Positions 44,435 through 54,013 are shown, counted from the stretch's first letter. The stretch is 64,000 nt of DNA from Nostoc sp. FACHB-110 (GCF_014697425.1 NZ_JACJRU010000024.1:50144-114143), one strand, 5' to 3'. Translations and numbers: made by a program. Notes: generated by a model from the letters alone, not told the origin.

Positions 44435-45478
44435 GTGGGGCTGTTTAGGAACTTTCGCTCATCATGGGATATGGGTATCGACCTCGGTACTGCCAATACC
44501 CTTGTTTATGTATCTGGTAAAGGCATTGTACTGCAAGAACCTTCGGTAGTGGCAATTGATCAAATCGAAAAGGTGGCGTTGGCAGTAGGTGAAGATGCCA
44601 AAAAAATGCTCGGTCGTACGCCCGAAAATGTGATTGCCCTGCGCCCTTTGCGCGATGGTGTAATTGCAGATTTTGATACGGCAGAGTTAATGCTAAAAAG
44701 CTTTATTCAACGTGTTAATGAGGGGCGATCGTTAATCTTACCCCGGATTGTGATTGGGATTCCCAGTGGGGTAACAGGAGTCGAAAGACGGGCTGTGATG
44801 GATGCAGCAATTCAAGCTGGCGCAAGAGAAGTATATTTAATAGATGAGCCTGTAGCAGCAGCTATTGGAGCAGGGCTACCTGTGGCTGAACCTACAGGAA
44901 ACATGATTATTGACATTGGTGGTGGCACAACTGAAGTAGCTGTGTTGAGTTTGCAAGGGACTGTGTTAAGTGAATCAGTCCGCATTGCTGGCGATGAACT
45001 CACTGACTCCATCATCCAATACATGAAGAAAGTTCATAACTTGGTAATTGGGGAACGTACAGCCGAAGATATCAAAATTCGCCTAGGTTCAGCCTATCCC
45101 ACTAATGATGATAATGAAGCCATGATGGAAGTCCGCGGCGTACACCTGCTTTCTGGTTTACCGCGCACGGTGACTATCAAAAGTCCAGAAATCCGAGAAA
45201 GCATGATGGAACCGCTATCAGTAATTATAGAAGCTGTCAAGCGGACGCTAGAACGGACACCACCAGAACTAGCATCTGACATTATCGATCGCGGCATCAT
45301 GCTAGCTGGTGGTGGAGCATTGCTTAAAGGGATAGATACCCTGATCAGCCATGAGACTGGAATTGTCACTCATATTGCTGCCGATCCTCTCAGCTGTGTT
45401 GTGTTGGGTACAGGCCGTGTGTTAGAAAACTTCAAGCAGCTAGAACGCGTATTCAGCGCTCGTTCTCGAAATATGTAG
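44435..45478 (+). CDS. mreB: Rod-shape-determining protein MreB (bacterial actin)
   Basis: This 347-residue ATP-binding actin homologue organises lateral wall synthesis. The phosphate-1 motif is DLGTANTLVYV, the phosphate-2 motif lies around IDIGGGTTEVAVLS, and the adenosine motif around LAGGGALLKG, all present. The start is GTG 44435. It is the first gene of mreB-mreC-mreD, with a 94-base gap to mreC. In filamentous cyanobacteria MreB shapes cells but is dispensable in some strains. Confidence 0.96.
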   Translation: MGLFRNFRSSWDMGIDLGTANTLVYVSGKGIVLQEPSVVAIDQIEKVALAVGEDAKKMLGRTPENVIALRPLRDGVIADFDTAELMLKSFIQRVNEGRSLILPRIVIGIPSGVTGVERRAVMDAAIQAGAREVYLIDEPVAAAIGAGLPVAEPTGNMIIDIGGGTTEVAVLSLQGTVLSESVRIAGDELTDSIIQYMKKVHNLVIGERTAEDIKIRLGSAYPTNDDNEAMMEVRGVHLLSGLPRTVTIKSPEIRESMMEPLSVIIEAVKRTLERTPPELASDIIDRGIMLAGGGALLKGIDTLISHETGIVTHIAADPLSCVVLGTGRVLENFKQLERVFSARSRNM

Positions 45479-45572
45479 CCAAAAATATTTGCATGTTGGG
45501 TTCTATTTGGCTGTGATTTGGGTTCTATATAAATAGAATCCGATATCTCATTAGTTATAGAAATAGGTATAA

Positions 45573-46400
45573 ATGGTTACTGTACGTCGTTGGTGGGGTC
45601 GCAAAGGGCTACAATTTGGTTTGCTAGCCCTGGTATTAGGTGGTGCTGGAATTTTACGACAGACTCAAGGGGCAATGCTGCTGGAAGTCTACCAAGTAGT
45701 TACTCAACCTTTACAAATGTTGCGTTCTGGGCAAACCCCAGAAGAACGTTTGGAAGAACGCTTAAAGGATGCCCAGTTTATGGAAATGCAAACGCGTATC
45801 CAAGAACTGGAAAACCAAAACAAACAACTACAAAACTTGTTAGGCTACGTGCAAGCCCAGCCTGCGTCATCACGTCCCATTCCCGCCCAGGTAGTAGGGC
45901 GCAGTGCGGATCATTGGTGGCAACAAGTTACTCTCAACCGTGGCTCTAATTCTGGCATTCAAGAAGGTTTTATTGTCAGGGCTGAGGGTGGATTAGTTGG
46001 CTTGGTAGATAGTGTTACTCCTAACACCAGCCGTGTGTTATTAATTAGTGACCTCAAAAGTCAAGTAGGTGTCACCATTGCGCGGACTTCAGCTAAAGGA
46101 GTTTTGCGGGGTGATTCTTCAGCAGAAGCCGTGCTGGAATTTTATGAAAAAGTTCCTAATGTGAAAGTAGGCGATTTAGTTTCTACTTCAACTTACAGTC
46201 AGAAATTTCCTTCTGGTTTAGCTGTAGGTAGAATCAAGTCTTTAGATTTAAAGAAACTTCCTGCATCGGTGGCGAAGGTTGAACTTTTCCCCCCAATTAG
46301 GTCATTAGATTGGGTGGCTGTGTATCCAAAACAGACAAACCCAGAACCGGAAAACCAACAGTCGGCAAAGCAAGAACAGGCTAGCCAAAAATTGCAATAG
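45573..46400 (+). CDS. mreC: Rod-shape-determining protein MreC
   Basis: This 275-residue protein has one N-terminal membrane span (about 11-30) and a coiled coil (about 60-95, RLKDAQFMEMQTRIQELENQ in parts). The periplasmic beta-barrel domain follows, with QVVGRSADHWWQQVTLNRGS and VGLVDSVTPNTSRVLLISD. It links MreB to the wall synthases. The C-terminus is rich in Q and N and seems disordered. The next gene begins 32 bases later. Confidence 0.93.
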   Translation: MVTVRRWWGRKGLQFGLLALVLGGAGILRQTQGAMLLEVYQVVTQPLQMLRSGQTPEERLEERLKDAQFMEMQTRIQELENQNKQLQNLLGYVQAQPASSRPIPAQVVGRSADHWWQQVTLNRGSNSGIQEGFIVRAEGGLVGLVDSVTPNTSRVLLISDLKSQVGVTIARTSAKGVLRGDSSAEAVLEFYEKVPNVKVGDLVSTSTYSQKFPSGLAVGRIKSLDLKKLPASVAKVELFPPIRSLDWVAVYPKQTNPEPENQQSAKQEQASQKLQ

Positions 46401-46432
46401 TCTAATTAGAGGCGAGGAAATAGCTAAAAACA

Positions 46433-47047
46433 ATGAAGATACCTTCATTAAATGGTCGCCGACAAAGCAAGCCTAAGTCTTCAGAGCGTAAGGCTTATCG
46501 CCAACCAAATGCCCGTTGGCATCCCCGCGTAGTTCAACTGGTAGATTGGTCTGTAACGGTTGGTTCTGTGCTGTTATGTTTGCTGTTACTGCCAACACGC
46601 TTACCTGGCACAGAATTGTTGGGAATTGGGCCGAATTGGTTGTTAATTTGGGTCGTTGCTTGGAGCGTCAAGCGTTCCATGTGGGAAGGTGCGATCGCTG
46701 GTATAGTTTTAGGACTCCTACAAGATGCCATGACATCACCCGATCCCACCCATGCGATAACTCTGGGTTTAGTAGGCTTAATCACAGGCTTACTGCAAAA
46801 GCAGCGATTTATTCAAGAAGACTTTATTTCTATTGCTTTAATTGTCTTTTTAATGGCAATTTTGGCAGAAACAATTTTCGGTTTGCAGTTGAGCTTGACT
46901 GGCGATCGCCAGGTGGAATACATTTGGGCTTATTACAAACGAGTTGCTCTAGCTTCGGCAATTCTTAGTAGTCTTTGGGCCCCTGTAGTTTACTATCCCC
47001 TAAATCGTTGGTGGCAAAAACGGAAAATGCTAGAGCAACAGTCGTAA
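46433..47047 (+). CDS. mreD: Rod-shape-determining protein MreD
   Basis: This 204-residue protein has a basic, proline-containing N-terminus (about 1-35) and then five to six membrane spans. It has the MreD pattern of small polytopic proteins, with GLLQDAMTSPDPTHAITLGLVGLI. Function is to complete the MreBCD complex in the plasma membrane. It is the third gene of the operon. No terminator is evident right after it. Confidence 0.9.
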   Translation: MKIPSLNGRRQSKPKSSERKAYRQPNARWHPRVVQLVDWSVTVGSVLLCLLLLPTRLPGTELLGIGPNWLLIWVVAWSVKRSMWEGAIAGIVLGLLQDAMTSPDPTHAITLGLVGLITGLLQKQRFIQEDFISIALIVFLMAILAETIFGLQLSLTGDRQVEYIWAYYKRVALASAILSSLWAPVVYYPLNRWWQKRKMLEQQS

Positions 47048-47211
47048 ATAGGTATTAACTTGGAATTTTTACATTTAGGAGTGAGGAATGACGGGCATAG
47101 GCTCTAAATCCTCGCTCTTTTTAATACTCATAGGTCAATAGTAAAAAGTGCTGAGTTAATTTATCCGCCTGCTTGTCTAAATGTATAAAACGCAAAGAAA
47201 ACCATATAAGT

Positions 47212-47289
47212 ATGCACCATGACGGCGAACAAGAGCCGAGAGATATTACTGTTGAAGTAACAACAAACCGACAAGGTGCAAAATATTGA
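47212..47289 (+). CDS. Possible upstream short ORF of ribD (25 aa)
   Basis: ATG 47212 begins a 25-codon frame (MHHDGEQEPRDITVEVTTNR then QGAKY) that ends 18 bases before the ribD ATG. No ribosome binding site is strong. It might be a leader peptide or chance; I see no attenuator hairpin after it. Confidence 0.2.
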   Translation: MHHDGEQEPRDITVEVTTNRQGAKY

Positions 47290-47307
47290 AATTATTAGCC
47301 AAAATTT

Positions 47308-48519
47308 ATGGATAATTCTCCAGTCGTTGTGCAAGCAGATACATCCTCAACCATTTACACTCAAGAGAATAGGCTGCTAGGGCGTTCGGCAGTCATATCT
47401 AATTCACAAACGCAGAACAGTATGAGTAGTGAAGCTGATTTTGACTCCCGGATGATGCAGCGGTGCTTGGAACTGGCCCGCCGTGCTTTGGGACGCACTT
47501 CACCGAATCCTTTGGTGGGGGCTGTTGTGGTCAAAGATGGGGAAATTGTCGGGGAAGGGTTTCATCCCCGCGCGGGAGAACCTCATGCGGAGGTTTTTGC
47601 ATTGAGGGCAGCAGGCGATCGCGCTCGTGGTGCTACAGTCTATGTCAGCCTGGAACCCTGCAACCACTATGGACGCACTCCTCCTTGTTCGGAAGGGTTA
47701 ATTGCGGCTGATGTAGCTAAGGTGGTGGTGGGTATGGTTGACCCTAACCCCTTGGTTGCTGGTGGCGGAATTGCGCGTTTACGCGCTGCTGGTATCGAGG
47801 TAGTGGTAGGAGTAGAAACAGAAGCTTGTCAGCAACTAAATGAAGGTTTTGTGCATCGCATTCTCTACAAAAAACCTTTGGGCATTTTGAAATATGCCAT
47901 GACTTTAGATGGCAAAATTGCCACAAATTCTGGTCATAGTGCTTGGGTAACAAACCAAGCAGCCCGTAATGAAGTACATCAACTACGGGCTGCTTGTGAT
48001 GCGATTGTGGTTGGTGGTAATACAGTCCGACAAGATAATCCTTACTTAACTAGCCATCAGTTAGGGGCGCATAATCCTTTAAGGGTGGTGATGAGCCGCC
48101 AACTGAATTTGCCAGAAAACGCTCGCTTGTGGGATACCGCCGAAGCTCCCACATTAGTGTTAACCGAGGTAGGAGCTAACCCTGATTTTCAAAAGTTCTT
48201 GGTGAAACGAGGGGTAGAAGTGGTGGAATTACCCGCGCTCACACCTGAACAAACAATGGCACATTTATATGAACGAGGTTTTTGCAGTGCTTTATGGGAG
48301 TGTGGTGGTACATTAGCCGCTAGTGCGATCGCTCAAGGAGCAGTACAGAAAGTTTTGGCCTTCATTGCGCCTAAAATCATTGGTGGTAGTCATGCGCCTA
48401 CGCCAGTTGGTGACTTAGGACTTACTAATATGACAGAAGCTTTGCCCTTAGAGCGTGTTCGTTGGCGTGTGGTTGGTTCCGATTGCTTGGTTGAAGGTTA
48501 TCTAGCTCAAAAGTTTTGA
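47308..48519 (+). CDS. ribD: Riboflavin biosynthesis protein RibD
   Basis: This 403-residue bifunctional enzyme deaminates and then reduces the pyrimidine intermediate of riboflavin synthesis. The N-terminal deaminase has HAEVFAL and the PCNHYGRTPPC zinc motif, and the C-terminal reductase has GILKYAMTLDGKIAT and VVGGNTVRQDNP. The first 38 residues do not resemble the family, so ATG 47422 could be the true start. I give the longer frame because nothing else decides it. Not linked to other rib genes here. Confidence 0.93.
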   Translation: MDNSPVVVQADTSSTIYTQENRLLGRSAVISNSQTQNSMSSEADFDSRMMQRCLELARRALGRTSPNPLVGAVVVKDGEIVGEGFHPRAGEPHAEVFALRAAGDRARGATVYVSLEPCNHYGRTPPCSEGLIAADVAKVVVGMVDPNPLVAGGGIARLRAAGIEVVVGVETEACQQLNEGFVHRILYKKPLGILKYAMTLDGKIATNSGHSAWVTNQAARNEVHQLRAACDAIVVGGNTVRQDNPYLTSHQLGAHNPLRVVMSRQLNLPENARLWDTAEAPTLVLTEVGANPDFQKFLVKRGVEVVELPALTPEQTMAHLYERGFCSALWECGGTLAASAIAQGAVQKVLAFIAPKIIGGSHAPTPVGDLGLTNMTEALPLERVRWRVVGSDCLVEGYLAQKF

Positions 48520-48532
48520 TTAACAGGGTATA

Positions 48533-48624
48533 GGGTGTAAGAGTTTTAGATACATACATCACCCTTACACCCTTATACTCTTGCCAAAACCCTTGATTTT
48601 TGGTTTTTATGCCTAAGTCCTATA
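48533..48624. repeat. GGACTTACGCA-family element, inverted and truncated (copy 4)
   Basis: Read as the reverse complement, it starts AGGACTTAGGCATAAAAACC and continues into GGCAAGAGTATAAGGGTG, matching the left half of the copy at 42591-42708. The other terminal repeat is missing, so it is a truncated copy. It lies between ribD and the small gene on the minus strand. Confidence 0.6.
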
Positions 48625-48625
48625 G

Positions 48626-48841
48626 TTAATACTCTCGTTCATAAGCCATGTCACGGATGAGAGTCAGTCGAGATTGAATATAATCACAGAGAAAATCAGT
48701 CTCGTTAGGATCTAACAACACTTGTGTTGTGGTTTGTTTTACTAACCATTGCACCAAGCTAGCATCGTCCAGCTGCAAAAGGGTCATGGTGTGGGAAGTT
48801 TCAACCACAGACCAAAGCTGACGCAGAATTTTAGGAGTCAT
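48626..48841 (-). CDS. Small conserved cyanobacterial protein (71 aa)
   Basis: This 71-residue soluble protein starts MTPKILRQLWSVVETSHTM and contains LLQLDDASLVQWLVKQ and DPNETDFLCDYIQSRL, a helical pattern. I do not know its function; small proteins of this kind are widespread in cyanobacteria. The composition and length fit a real gene. It ends next to an inverted repeat element. Confidence 0.6.
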   Translation of the reverse strand: MTPKILRQLWSVVETSHTMTLLQLDDASLVQWLVKQTTTQVLLDPNETDFLCDYIQSRLTLIRDMAYEREY

Positions 48842-49275
48842 CAGACCTCAATTGAAGATTAGCCTAGCTGTTTTTAGGTTACACAATTTCGGCAGTAATT
48901 TACGGCATGAATGTAGAACTTGAGACAAGTATTATTAAAAAATTAATATTAGGATTTATAACTTTATGAACTTTCAGAAATGAGGTAGTTACACTATCTT
49001 TTAATAAAAATTAATTGATACAATGAATGATTTATCATACTGCTTTTTAAATAGCATATCTCTTAAGTCATATTCTAATTAATTATTGTGTAATATATTG
49101 GTTAAGTAGTGATTAAAAAATAAAAATATTTCAAAAAAATACAGATAAATCTCGAGAATTTATCTGTATTGTTGTTGAGGTTATTATTCTTACAGTTTAG
49201 CTTTCAACATTTTGGCGAGTTAGTTGTCAAGAATCTATAGTTGAATATATAGCAGTCCTTGTAGGAGATGATATT
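48842..49275. other. AT-rich interval downstream of queD
   Basis: No gene is seen. It is very AT-rich, with short T-runs and no hairpin or repeat that stands out. It separates the small gene at 48626 from queD. Confidence 0.4.
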
Positions 49276-49662
49276 CTAGTCCTCGTACTCTACCCAACTA
49301 TTTGGTGTTTCGGAAACTTGCACTTTTAACTGTACATTGGCTGGCAATCGTTTCTTAGTTTCGTCGTAAATATACTTAGCAATCATTTCCGCAGTAGTCT
49401 CATATTCTGGTGGCAAAACTTCATTAAGAATACAGTGATCAAGTCCTCCCTTTGTAACATCTTGTTTTGCCCAACGTAAGGTTCTAAAATCAGCAACCAT
49501 AACTGGATGTGGGCAGTATTGGGAAGAGTGCAGTTGTGTAGAAATTGCTTCTATACGGACTTGGTAATTATGCCCATGCATCCGACCACAAGGGCCATCA
49601 TAATCTTTGATGTAGTGCGCGCTATTAAAAGAAAATTCTGTGACTACTTTCCATTTGGGCAT
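49276..49662 (-). CDS. queD: 6-carboxytetrahydropterin synthase QueD
   Basis: This 128-residue enzyme makes the 6-carboxytetrahydropterin precursor of queuosine. The zinc-binding histidines are in FNSAHYIKDY and CGRMHGHNYQ. The Cys of the CxxxHGH motif is present, and HCILNEVLPPE follows. The Cys favours QueD over a pterin-type PTPS, but distinction by sequence alone has limits. The gene stands alone. Confidence 0.88.
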   Translation of the reverse strand: MPKWKVVTEFSFNSAHYIKDYDGPCGRMHGHNYQVRIEAISTQLHSSQYCPHPVMVADFRTLRWAKQDVTKGGLDHCILNEVLPPEYETTAEMIAKYIYDETKKRLPANVQLKVQVSETPNSWVEYED

Positions 49663-49902
49663 TTTAGTATCACCTCGTAAGTAATTTATTAGGTTGATTA
49701 TTATGTCACCTTATCTTAACGAAAGTGATGAAAAAGATATTTAGCAACAATTTGCGGTTAAAAATTTTGGTGTCTACAGGAGTTATACCTATCGTTAGAG
49801 ATGGTAGAGCAAGTGCTGACGTAAAATTTAGAATCCTCACCCTTAATCAAATCTAGGGTGGAGCATGTTAATACTTAGAACAAATTTTGACAGGATAGAG
49901 CA

Positions 49903-50298
49903 ATGCGTCGCTTGACTGTGTTTACACTTTTGTATCTAACCGTAGGAACTTGTTTAGCCGCAATTGCGCTTCAGCAACCTGACACGGCTTCAAAGCTGAA
50001 AAATGTTCTGTTCGTTAATGTAGGGCTATTGTATCTTTTTGCAGTGCTTAGTACTTTTGAGTTTTGGCCGCAATACTTTCTCACTAGTCACAGTAGACTC
50101 CGTGAGCAAGCTGTATGGAGGCAAAAACTAGGCGCGATTGCCCCCTGGCTAATCATTGCCACAACGCTTTTTTCGTTAGTCTTTATCGTGCTGACTGAAA
50201 ACTGGACAAATTATGCCATCGGACAAGCAGCAACGACGCTAACTATCGTCTTGTTATGTGTCGAACAGCTTTTCATCAGACATCGAAACTCGATATAA
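49903..50298 (+). CDS. Membrane protein of unknown function (131 aa)
   Basis: This is a 131-residue protein with four predicted membrane spans (about 3-25, 34-52, 80-100 and 106-124) and a short cytoplasmic loop (SHSRLREQAVWRQKL). I do not recognise the family. It faces the convergent aspS gene, with a good terminator between them. The frame has a typical composition for a membrane protein. Confidence 0.6.
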   Translation: MRRLTVFTLLYLTVGTCLAAIALQQPDTASKLKNVLFVNVGLLYLFAVLSTFEFWPQYFLTSHSRLREQAVWRQKLGAIAPWLIIATTLFSLVFIVLTENWTNYAIGQAATTLTIVLLCVEQLFIRHRNSI

Positions 50299-50325
50299 GC
50301 GAAACTCAATGACTACTTAATTTTT

Positions 50326-50349
50326 CAAAACCCGTCTAAGCGGGTTTTG
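50326..50349. terminator. Bidirectional terminator between the membrane protein gene and aspS
   Basis: CAAAACCCG (50326-50334) pairs perfectly with CGGGTTTTG (50341-50349) across a six-base loop, with T-rich and A-rich flanks on the two sides. It can end both convergent transcripts. Confidence 0.85.
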
Positions 50350-50357
50350 ATTGCTGG

Positions 50358-52145
50358 TTAAGCTTTGGGCTTGTATGTGGAAGCAACGTGTAATTCTTTC
50401 AATTGCTTGACATCTACTCCAGAAGGTGCGTCTGTTAACAAGCAACGGGCTTGTTGTGTCTTCGGAAAAGCAATGACATCGCGGATAGATTCTTCGTTCG
50501 CCAGTAACATCACTAAACGATCTAAACCGTAAGCGATACCACCATGCGGTGGTGTACCGTATTCAAAAGCTTCTAAGAGAAAACCAAATTTACTTTGAGC
50601 TTCTTCGGGCGACAAGCCAATGGTTTCAAACACCTGTTCTTGAATTTCTCGCTGATAAATCCGCAAACTACCACCGCCAACTTCAAAGCCATTAAATACC
50701 AAGTCATAAGCTTGGGCGCGGGCGGTTTTTAAGTCGTGCAAGTCATCGGGATGGGGTGCGGTAAATGGATGGTGTAATGCTTCTAAGCGTTTTTCGTCAG
50801 CATTCCACTCAAACATTGGGAAATCAACAATCCATAACAAATTGAGCTTTTCAGGATCAATTAACCCAAATTCTTTAGCAACAAATTGCCGTAATCTATC
50901 TAAAGTTTTGTTAACCGTAGCAACATCACCAGCAGCAAACAATAACAAGTGTCCAGCTTCTGCACCTGTGCGGCGGAGAAGTTCAGCTTTTTGTTCGGTG
51001 GTGAGGTTGTCTTTAATTGCACCAATGGTGTCAATTTCCCCATCTTCTCTGACGCGGATGTAGGCTAAACCTTTGGCCCCGGCTTCGCTGGCTTCTTTGA
51101 AGATGTCGCCGCCTGGTTTAATGCGGACGTTAGAAATTTTGTCGTTACCGTTGGGAATAGGGAGAATTTTGACGATTCCACCGTGGGCGACAGCATCCTT
51201 AAAGACTTTAAAACCAGAGTCTTTAAGAATATCAGAAACATCAACTAATTCTAAATCATAGCGAGTATCGGGTTTGTCGCTGCCATAACGTGCCATTGCC
51301 TCAGCATAAGTTAAGCGGGGGAATGGATGGGGTAATTCAATACCTTTAACGGTTTTGAAGATGTGACAAACTAACATTTCGTTGAGTTCAATAATTTCTT
51401 CTTGAGACATGAAACTCATTTCCATGTCTAGTTGGGTGAACTCTGGCTGTCTATCGGCGCGCAAATCTTCATCCCGGAAGCAACGGGCAATCTGATAGTA
51501 TCTATCCATACCGGATACCATCAAAATTTGTTTAAATAGTTGCGGTGATTGTGGTAAAGCAAACCATTCGCCAGGGTTGACACGGCTGGGTAGAACATAG
51601 TCCCGCGCACCTTCGGGAGTGGAACGGGTGAGGATGGGTGTTTCTACTTCTATGAAATTTTCGCCGTCTTCTAAATAGCGACGCATAGCTTTGACAACTT
51701 GATGACGCAGATGCATATTCCGCGCCATGCGATCGCGCCGTAAATCCAAATAACGGTATTTTAGTCTTAAGTCTTCCCGCACTGATTCGGTATCAGCACT
51801 GGAAACTTGGAATGGTAGCTGCTTACGGACAGCATTCAGCAAGGAAATTTTATCCGCATAAATTTCCACTTCACCTGTGGGAATGCGGTTATTCAGAGAT
51901 TCTTCAGGACGTTGCGTTACTCTGCCGATGATTTCGACGACGTATTCATTCCGCAAAGCATTGGCTTGCTCATAGGAATCGGGGGTGCGTTGCGGATCGC
52001 TGACAATTTGGACTGTACCAGAGCGATCGCGTAAATCTAAGAATATCACGCCCCCATGATCGCGGCGACGGTCTACCCATCCGTACAAGGTAACAGTTTC
52101 TCCAATATCTTCTTTTCGGAGTTCGCCGCAATAGTGAGTTCGCAT
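50358..52145 (-). CDS. aspS: Aspartate-tRNA ligase
   Basis: This 595-residue class II aminoacyl-tRNA synthetase opens with an N-terminal anticodon-binding OB domain (VTLYGWVDRRRDHGGVIFLD). The catalytic core carries class II motifs (motif 2 RCFRDEDLRADRQPEFTQLD) and a bacterial GAD insertion domain at about 290-410. The frame opens 12 codons earlier, and I use MRTHYCGEL as the start, which is family-like. In cyanobacteria it is usually non-discriminating, with GatCAB making Asn-tRNA; that cannot be shown here. Confidence 0.95.
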   Translation of the reverse strand: MRTHYCGELRKEDIGETVTLYGWVDRRRDHGGVIFLDLRDRSGTVQIVSDPQRTPDSYEQANALRNEYVVEIIGRVTQRPEESLNNRIPTGEVEIYADKISLLNAVRKQLPFQVSSADTESVREDLRLKYRYLDLRRDRMARNMHLRHQVVKAMRRYLEDGENFIEVETPILTRSTPEGARDYVLPSRVNPGEWFALPQSPQLFKQILMVSGMDRYYQIARCFRDEDLRADRQPEFTQLDMEMSFMSQEEIIELNEMLVCHIFKTVKGIELPHPFPRLTYAEAMARYGSDKPDTRYDLELVDVSDILKDSGFKVFKDAVAHGGIVKILPIPNGNDKISNVRIKPGGDIFKEASEAGAKGLAYIRVREDGEIDTIGAIKDNLTTEQKAELLRRTGAEAGHLLLFAAGDVATVNKTLDRLRQFVAKEFGLIDPEKLNLLWIVDFPMFEWNADEKRLEALHHPFTAPHPDDLHDLKTARAQAYDLVFNGFEVGGGSLRIYQREIQEQVFETIGLSPEEAQSKFGFLLEAFEYGTPPHGGIAYGLDRLVMLLANEESIRDVIAFPKTQQARCLLTDAPSGVDVKQLKELHVASTYKPKA

Positions 52146-52365
52146 AGTAGTTAATGTGTTCTTCCGGGCTAGATGGGTCAATAAAAGTCAAAGCTTTCCC
52201 ATTATCTAGCATCAATAGTATCTAATTGAAGAACCGATGACACAATATCTTAGCAGAAGGCTGGTGACGGGCGGTGGATTGCTTGTGTTTGACTGGTTCT
52301 ATGTGCGAAATGCTTTTTCTACCCAGATTACAGGGTACATAGAATAAGTTACAGATTTAAAAGTT

Positions 52366-52929
52366 CTAAGTTTTATCGCAATAGCCCAACAAATTTAAAA
52401 TTTCATTGCAAGTTTCCTGTGGTGTCTTATCTTTTGTGTATACAATAAACTTTGCTAGAAGATAATTTGAGGGATGGCTCAGAAAGTGTTCATTAATGTT
52501 GGGACTGCCATCAGGGATGTATTCGTTGCGATCGTTTAAAATTTGCAGCGATTCCTGTAAATCAGGAGATGGTAGCAAAAGGATCACATGAGGTAACGGT
52601 TCTAAAACTTTTTGAACTCTTTGAAATAAAAAAGTATCTTCGTAAACAGAATGACCTGCACCAAAATCTATTACATAGTTTTGATGTTCTGATAATAATC
52701 TTTCTACTGCATAAGCTTCAAAAGGTTTCCAATATTGGCAAATACTCCATAAGCCTCCTGTTTCACGTTTTTGTTTTGCTAATTCCTCATCATATCCAAT
52801 TTCTTGATAATAGCCCCATCGTAATTCATCCATTGAGCATTGAGGAATACCAAGTTGATTTGCTAACACTTCACCAATAGTAGATTTACCTGCACCCATA
52901 GGGCCAATCAAGATAATATTTGATACCAT
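52366..52929 (-). CDS. P-loop kinase-like protein (shikimate-kinase fold)
   Basis: This is a 187-residue protein with Walker A GPMGAGKST at residues 9-17 and the small-kinase pattern IGEVLANQLGIPQCSMDELRW. ADP-binding or lid text is less clear. It is like a shikimate or nucleoside kinase, but the shikimate-binding Arg residues are not apparent. Its substrate is unknown. The gene sits in a block of poorly characterised minus-strand genes. Confidence 0.75.
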   Translation of the reverse strand: MVSNIILIGPMGAGKSTIGEVLANQLGIPQCSMDELRWGYYQEIGYDEELAKQKRETGGLWSICQYWKPFEAYAVERLLSEHQNYVIDFGAGHSVYEDTFLFQRVQKVLEPLPHVILLLPSPDLQESLQILNDRNEYIPDGSPNINEHFLSHPSNYLLAKFIVYTKDKTPQETCNEILNLLGYCDKT

Positions 52930-52978
52930 ATTTTTTAAATTAAAAAATTAGGCGTGATTGATTAATATTTATAGAGAT

Positions 52979-53452
52979 TTAATCACTTTCTCCATAAAAA
53001 TCTTCATCTAATAACTGTTCTAAAAGATAAGGGCAATCGCTGGGATATTCTGCTTCTGAAGGTTGTCTCACTCCTAATTTGGCATTTTTACTTTCTTTAA
53101 TCGCTAATTTTCGCGCATCGGTATATGCTTGAGAAATAATTTCATTAATATAACTTTTAAAAGAAGGATTTTCTTCTAAATCTTTTTTGATACGAAAACG
53201 ATGTTCTGTCACAGAACTATACCAACTTCCTTTCATGGTTTCAGGAGCATCAGCTTGAACAGTTAATTTTAGTAAATGAGCAATCAAAATTGTTAAATTA
53301 CTCTTAAAAGACCGTTTCTCTGCTTTTCCCATGTCTTCTAATTCTAAAATTAAATGCTCCCAATCTATTTCATTAAAACGGTGTTGTTTAATTTGATCAA
53401 TGATACTTTCTCGCCAAAGATTAAAATCTTGATCATACAGTTGATTAGTCAT
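52979..53452 (-). CDS. DUF29 family protein
   Basis: This 157-residue soluble protein opens LYDQDFNLWRESIIDQIK and has EIDWEHLILELEDMGKAEKRSFKSNLTILI (read in parts) and WYSSVTEHRFRIKKDLEENPS. This is the DUF29 pattern, widespread and often multicopy in cyanobacteria, with no established function. It is 49 bases from the P-loop gene on the same strand, so cotranscription is possible. Confidence 0.85.
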   Translation of the reverse strand: MTNQLYDQDFNLWRESIIDQIKQHRFNEIDWEHLILELEDMGKAEKRSFKSNLTILIAHLLKLTVQADAPETMKGSWYSSVTEHRFRIKKDLEENPSFKSYINEIISQAYTDARKLAIKESKNAKLGVRQPSEAEYPSDCPYLLEQLLDEDFYGESD

Positions 53453-53608
53453 AAAGCAATTGTGAAATTTGATAAAGCTATTGGCTGAATTAGTGAGTAA
53501 TACTGCAATTATAGAAATATTTCGTTCACGAACCTGAATTTTAAATTTAATTAAAAAAACGGGCAGGCTTTTCGGCCTACCCTACAAAAAATTTATCAAT
53601 TAACTAAA

Positions 53609-54013
53609 TTAATGATTACGAGGGGCGTTGAAGGTTTCCCAGGCGGCTTTGGCTGCGCTTTGGAGGCGATCGCTAAAATCAGCAAATTCTTTCCAAAGTA
53701 AGTGCCAGTTTTTCTCAGCTTCTTCTTGAATCACAGTCCAAGCATTTTCTAAGCGATCGCGTTCAATTAATTTTTCCCCTTCAATGGCTTCTCTGGCTTG
53801 GCGCACTGCATTTAAATAAGTTTCACGGGTGAGAGTACCTGCTGATTCTGCTTCAGCTTTGGCGCGTCTTTTGAGTGCTTCAATTAAAGCTTTGGTTTCG
53901 CGCTTTAATTCGTCAGTTTCACCAGCCATTTCAGCTTCTACTACTTCGTTAGTTTGAGAACTAATTTCTACAACGACGGTAGATTCAATAGGTTCAAAAT
54001 TGTTACCACTCAT
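53609..54013 (-). CDS. Coiled-coil protein of unknown function
   Basis: This 134-residue acidic protein is predicted largely helical. Residues 25-100 are rich in E, K, R and A with heptad-like spacing (DELKRETKALIEALKRRAKA). The C-terminus has WHLLWKEFADFSDRLQSAAKAAWETF, which could pack on a membrane or a partner. I do not recognise the family. It lies 39 bases downstream of the htpX-like gene on the same strand, so the two may be cotranscribed. Confidence 0.65.
   Translation of the reverse strand: MSGNNFEPIESTVVVEISSQTNEVVEAEMAGETDELKRETKALIEALKRRAKAEAESAGTLTRETYLNAVRQAREAIEGEKLIERDRLENAWTVIQEEAEKNWHLLWKEFADFSDRLQSAAKAAWETFNAPRNH

Noticed and set aside
46516..46968. 150-codon frame overlapping mreD
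   Set aside because: It is an alternative frame of the mreD gene, whose length, spans and operon position are clear.
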